The notes under the pieces were generated by a model. That model saw only the letters and a program-made list of their open reading frames with translations, ran no database searches and had not been told where the DNA came from. Below are positions 5,688 to 6,175 of a DNA stretch of 6,175 nt, piece by piece. The DNA lies in NCBI GenBank assembly GCA_040756085.1, contig JBFMAE010000220.1, positions 1-6,175 on the forward strand, given 5' to 3'. Each line of letters starts with the position of its first letter. Position 1 is the stretch's first letter. The stretch is from JBFMAE01 sp040756085. Lineage in GTDB: Bacteria; Desulfobacterota; BSN033; UBA1163. The position numbers and the translations under genes were made by a program.

Positions 5688-5933
5688 ATTGGGGACGTTG
5701 GTTCAAATGCAACTTAAGTATCCTCTAAGTATAATCCCCCAATTCAAGAAGCTCACTGCAGGCAGTATACCGATTGACTAAGGAAGTCGTGACTCCAGAA
5801 AATCGTGCAACGTTTGCTAGTTGATGTATCGTCCCCGAGGCATTGAGTCTCGCCTGTCTTTGAATATGCCCGTATTCTACTCCTCTCCTATACTCTGCCA
5901 AAATCAAGTTGTATTTGAACCTACGTCCCTAAT
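5688..5933. mobile_element. Internally deleted transposon-like element with terminal inverted repeats
   Basis: The ends 5688-5715 and 5906-5933 are inverted copies (about 25 of 28 positions), beginning ATTGGGGACGTTGG on the left and, read on the minus strand, ATTAGGGACGTAGG on the right. The core is under 200 bases, too small for a transposase, and carries only a coding tail on the minus strand. This is what a non-autonomous (MITE-like) derivative looks like. I associate GGGGACGTTG-type ends with REP-associated tyrosine transposase elements, but that is recollection. No clean target-site duplication is visible at the two ends. Confidence 0.65.
5725..5907 (-). pseudogene. Transposase C-terminal remnant
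   Basis: A 60-codon minus-strand frame inside the inverted repeats. It has no ATG start (only TTG at its edge, inside the right terminal repeat) and ends with TAG. The segment QLANVARFSGVTTSLVNR resembles a helix-turn-helix, and the whole resembles the tail found after the catalytic domain in some Y1 (HUH) transposases. The catalytic HUH and Tyr motifs are absent. I read it as the 3' end of a transposase gene joined by deletion directly to the element's 5' end. The family assignment is tentative. Confidence 0.45.
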
Positions 5934-5949
5934 TATCGTCCCTAATTAT
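5924..5949. repeat. 13-bp tandem duplication at the element's right end
   Basis: CGTCCCTAATTAT occurs at 5924-5936 and again at 5937-5949. The first copy contains the outermost bases of the right terminal repeat plus its flank. Confidence 0.9.
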
Positions 5950-5950
5950 T

Positions 5951-6005
5951 GATAGAAATCAAGCCGGAGCGGCTGCCAGCAGGCTAAGAATTTTCTATCT
6001 CTTAG
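5951..6005. repeat. Structured hairpin-forming stretch
   Basis: GATAGAAA (5951-5958) is complementary to TTTCTATC (5992-5999). Inside lie AGCCG/CGGCT (5962-5966 and 5970-5974) and CTGC/GCAG pairs. CTAAGA (5984-5989) can instead pair with TCTTAG (6000-6005), so two folds compete. No poly-T follows on either strand. Function unknown. Confidence 0.6.
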
Positions 6006-6017
6006 AACGAAAATCAA

Positions 6018-6175
6018 TTACTTTTTCGTCTCGGATTTCTTTTCCCTATTGACACGGGAGGCCTTATAAGTGTTCGGCGGCGTCACCATCAAATCAACCA
6101 GAGAAAACGTCAATCAAAGTCGGAATGGCTTACGCAAGGCTAATCTCAGTCGCCGGTTGGCTTTACCCCGCTCCC
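6018..6175 (-). pseudogene. Possible interrupted coding tail (partial)
   Basis: On the minus strand one frame runs in from the right edge for 19 codons (basic, ending RKPFRL), meets TGA at 6114-6116, then continues for 31 sense codons (LVDLMVTPPNTYKAS, then a Lys/Glu-rich end) to TAA at 6018-6020. The second part reads like a protein C-terminus. A CGA-to-TGA change would explain a broken gene. It may also be chance in repeat DNA, and a competing + frame overlaps it. No family is recognised. Confidence 0.25.
6070..6175 (+). CDS. Possible start of a gene running off the window
   Basis: GGGAGG at 6056-6061 stands eight bases before GTG 6070, and the frame then stays open for 35 codons to the edge (VFGGVTIKSTRENVNQ at its start). 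Signal and spacing are good, but the later composition (RRLALPRS) looks like repeat translation and the region is full of mobile debris. It competes with the minus-strand frame over the same bases; at most one is likely real. Confidence 0.2.
   Translation, partial: MFGGVTIKSTRENVNQSRNGLRKANLSRRLALPRS

Noticed and set aside
6049..6070. TTGACA followed by TATAAG as a promoter
   Set aside because: The spacing is only 10 bases, far from the usual 16-18, so the pair cannot act as a normal sigma-70 promoter.
5648..6175. tRNA or other standard RNA gene in the right-hand gene-poor stretch
   Set aside because: No cloverleaf with TTCRANY-type arm or other recognisable RNA family was seen; the structure present is explained by inverted repeats.

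Overview
The window carries five complete protein genes, all on the + strand, followed by about 530 bases of repeat debris with no convincing intact gene. In order, the genes are a PfkB-family carbohydrate or nucleoside kinase, a divergent PurN-like formyltransferase, a HAD-superfamily phosphatase-like protein with an unusual motif I, an unrecognised HEAT/TPR-like helical protein, and an alpha/beta hydrolase. At the left edge an open frame ends in an ATGA overlap with the kinase start, so an upstream translationally coupled gene is possible.

The organism looks like a bacterium of the Desulfobacterota / former Deltaproteobacteria type, or a similar environmental lineage. The basis is moderate GC content, Shine-Dalgarno-led genes, and intergenic palindromes of kinds I associate with such genomes. 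This is an impression from style and memory and not a taxonomic assignment; no ribosomal or marker gene is present.

Each of the four gaps between genes holds a different inverted repeat: GC-rich at 1045-1098, 'TCCGAA'-rich at 1948-2050, an AT hairpin plus a C/G-rich hairpin at 3241-3348, and 'ATCAGG'-rich at 4588-4701. Two of them have an in-frame ATG that gives the next gene an artificial N-terminal extension when the longest frame is taken. I therefore place the HAD gene start at 2064 and the helical-protein start at 3391.

The first three genes (kinase, formyltransferase-like, phosphatase-like) could handle a common phosphorylated small molecule, but this rests only on adjacency and family chemistry. 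They need not form one operon, since the gaps are 91-244 bp.

The 3' part, 5648-6175, contains a roughly 245-bp element with 28-bp terminal inverted repeats (about 25 of 28 matching). It encloses what looks like the C-terminal tail of a transposase-type protein on the minus strand, so it reads as an internally deleted, non-autonomous element. Beyond it lie a 13-bp tandem duplication, a set of competing hairpins, and a minus-strand frame interrupted by an in-frame TGA. The best leads are the unusual PurN-like/HAD pair and this element; I do not see a clear new defence or mobile system.
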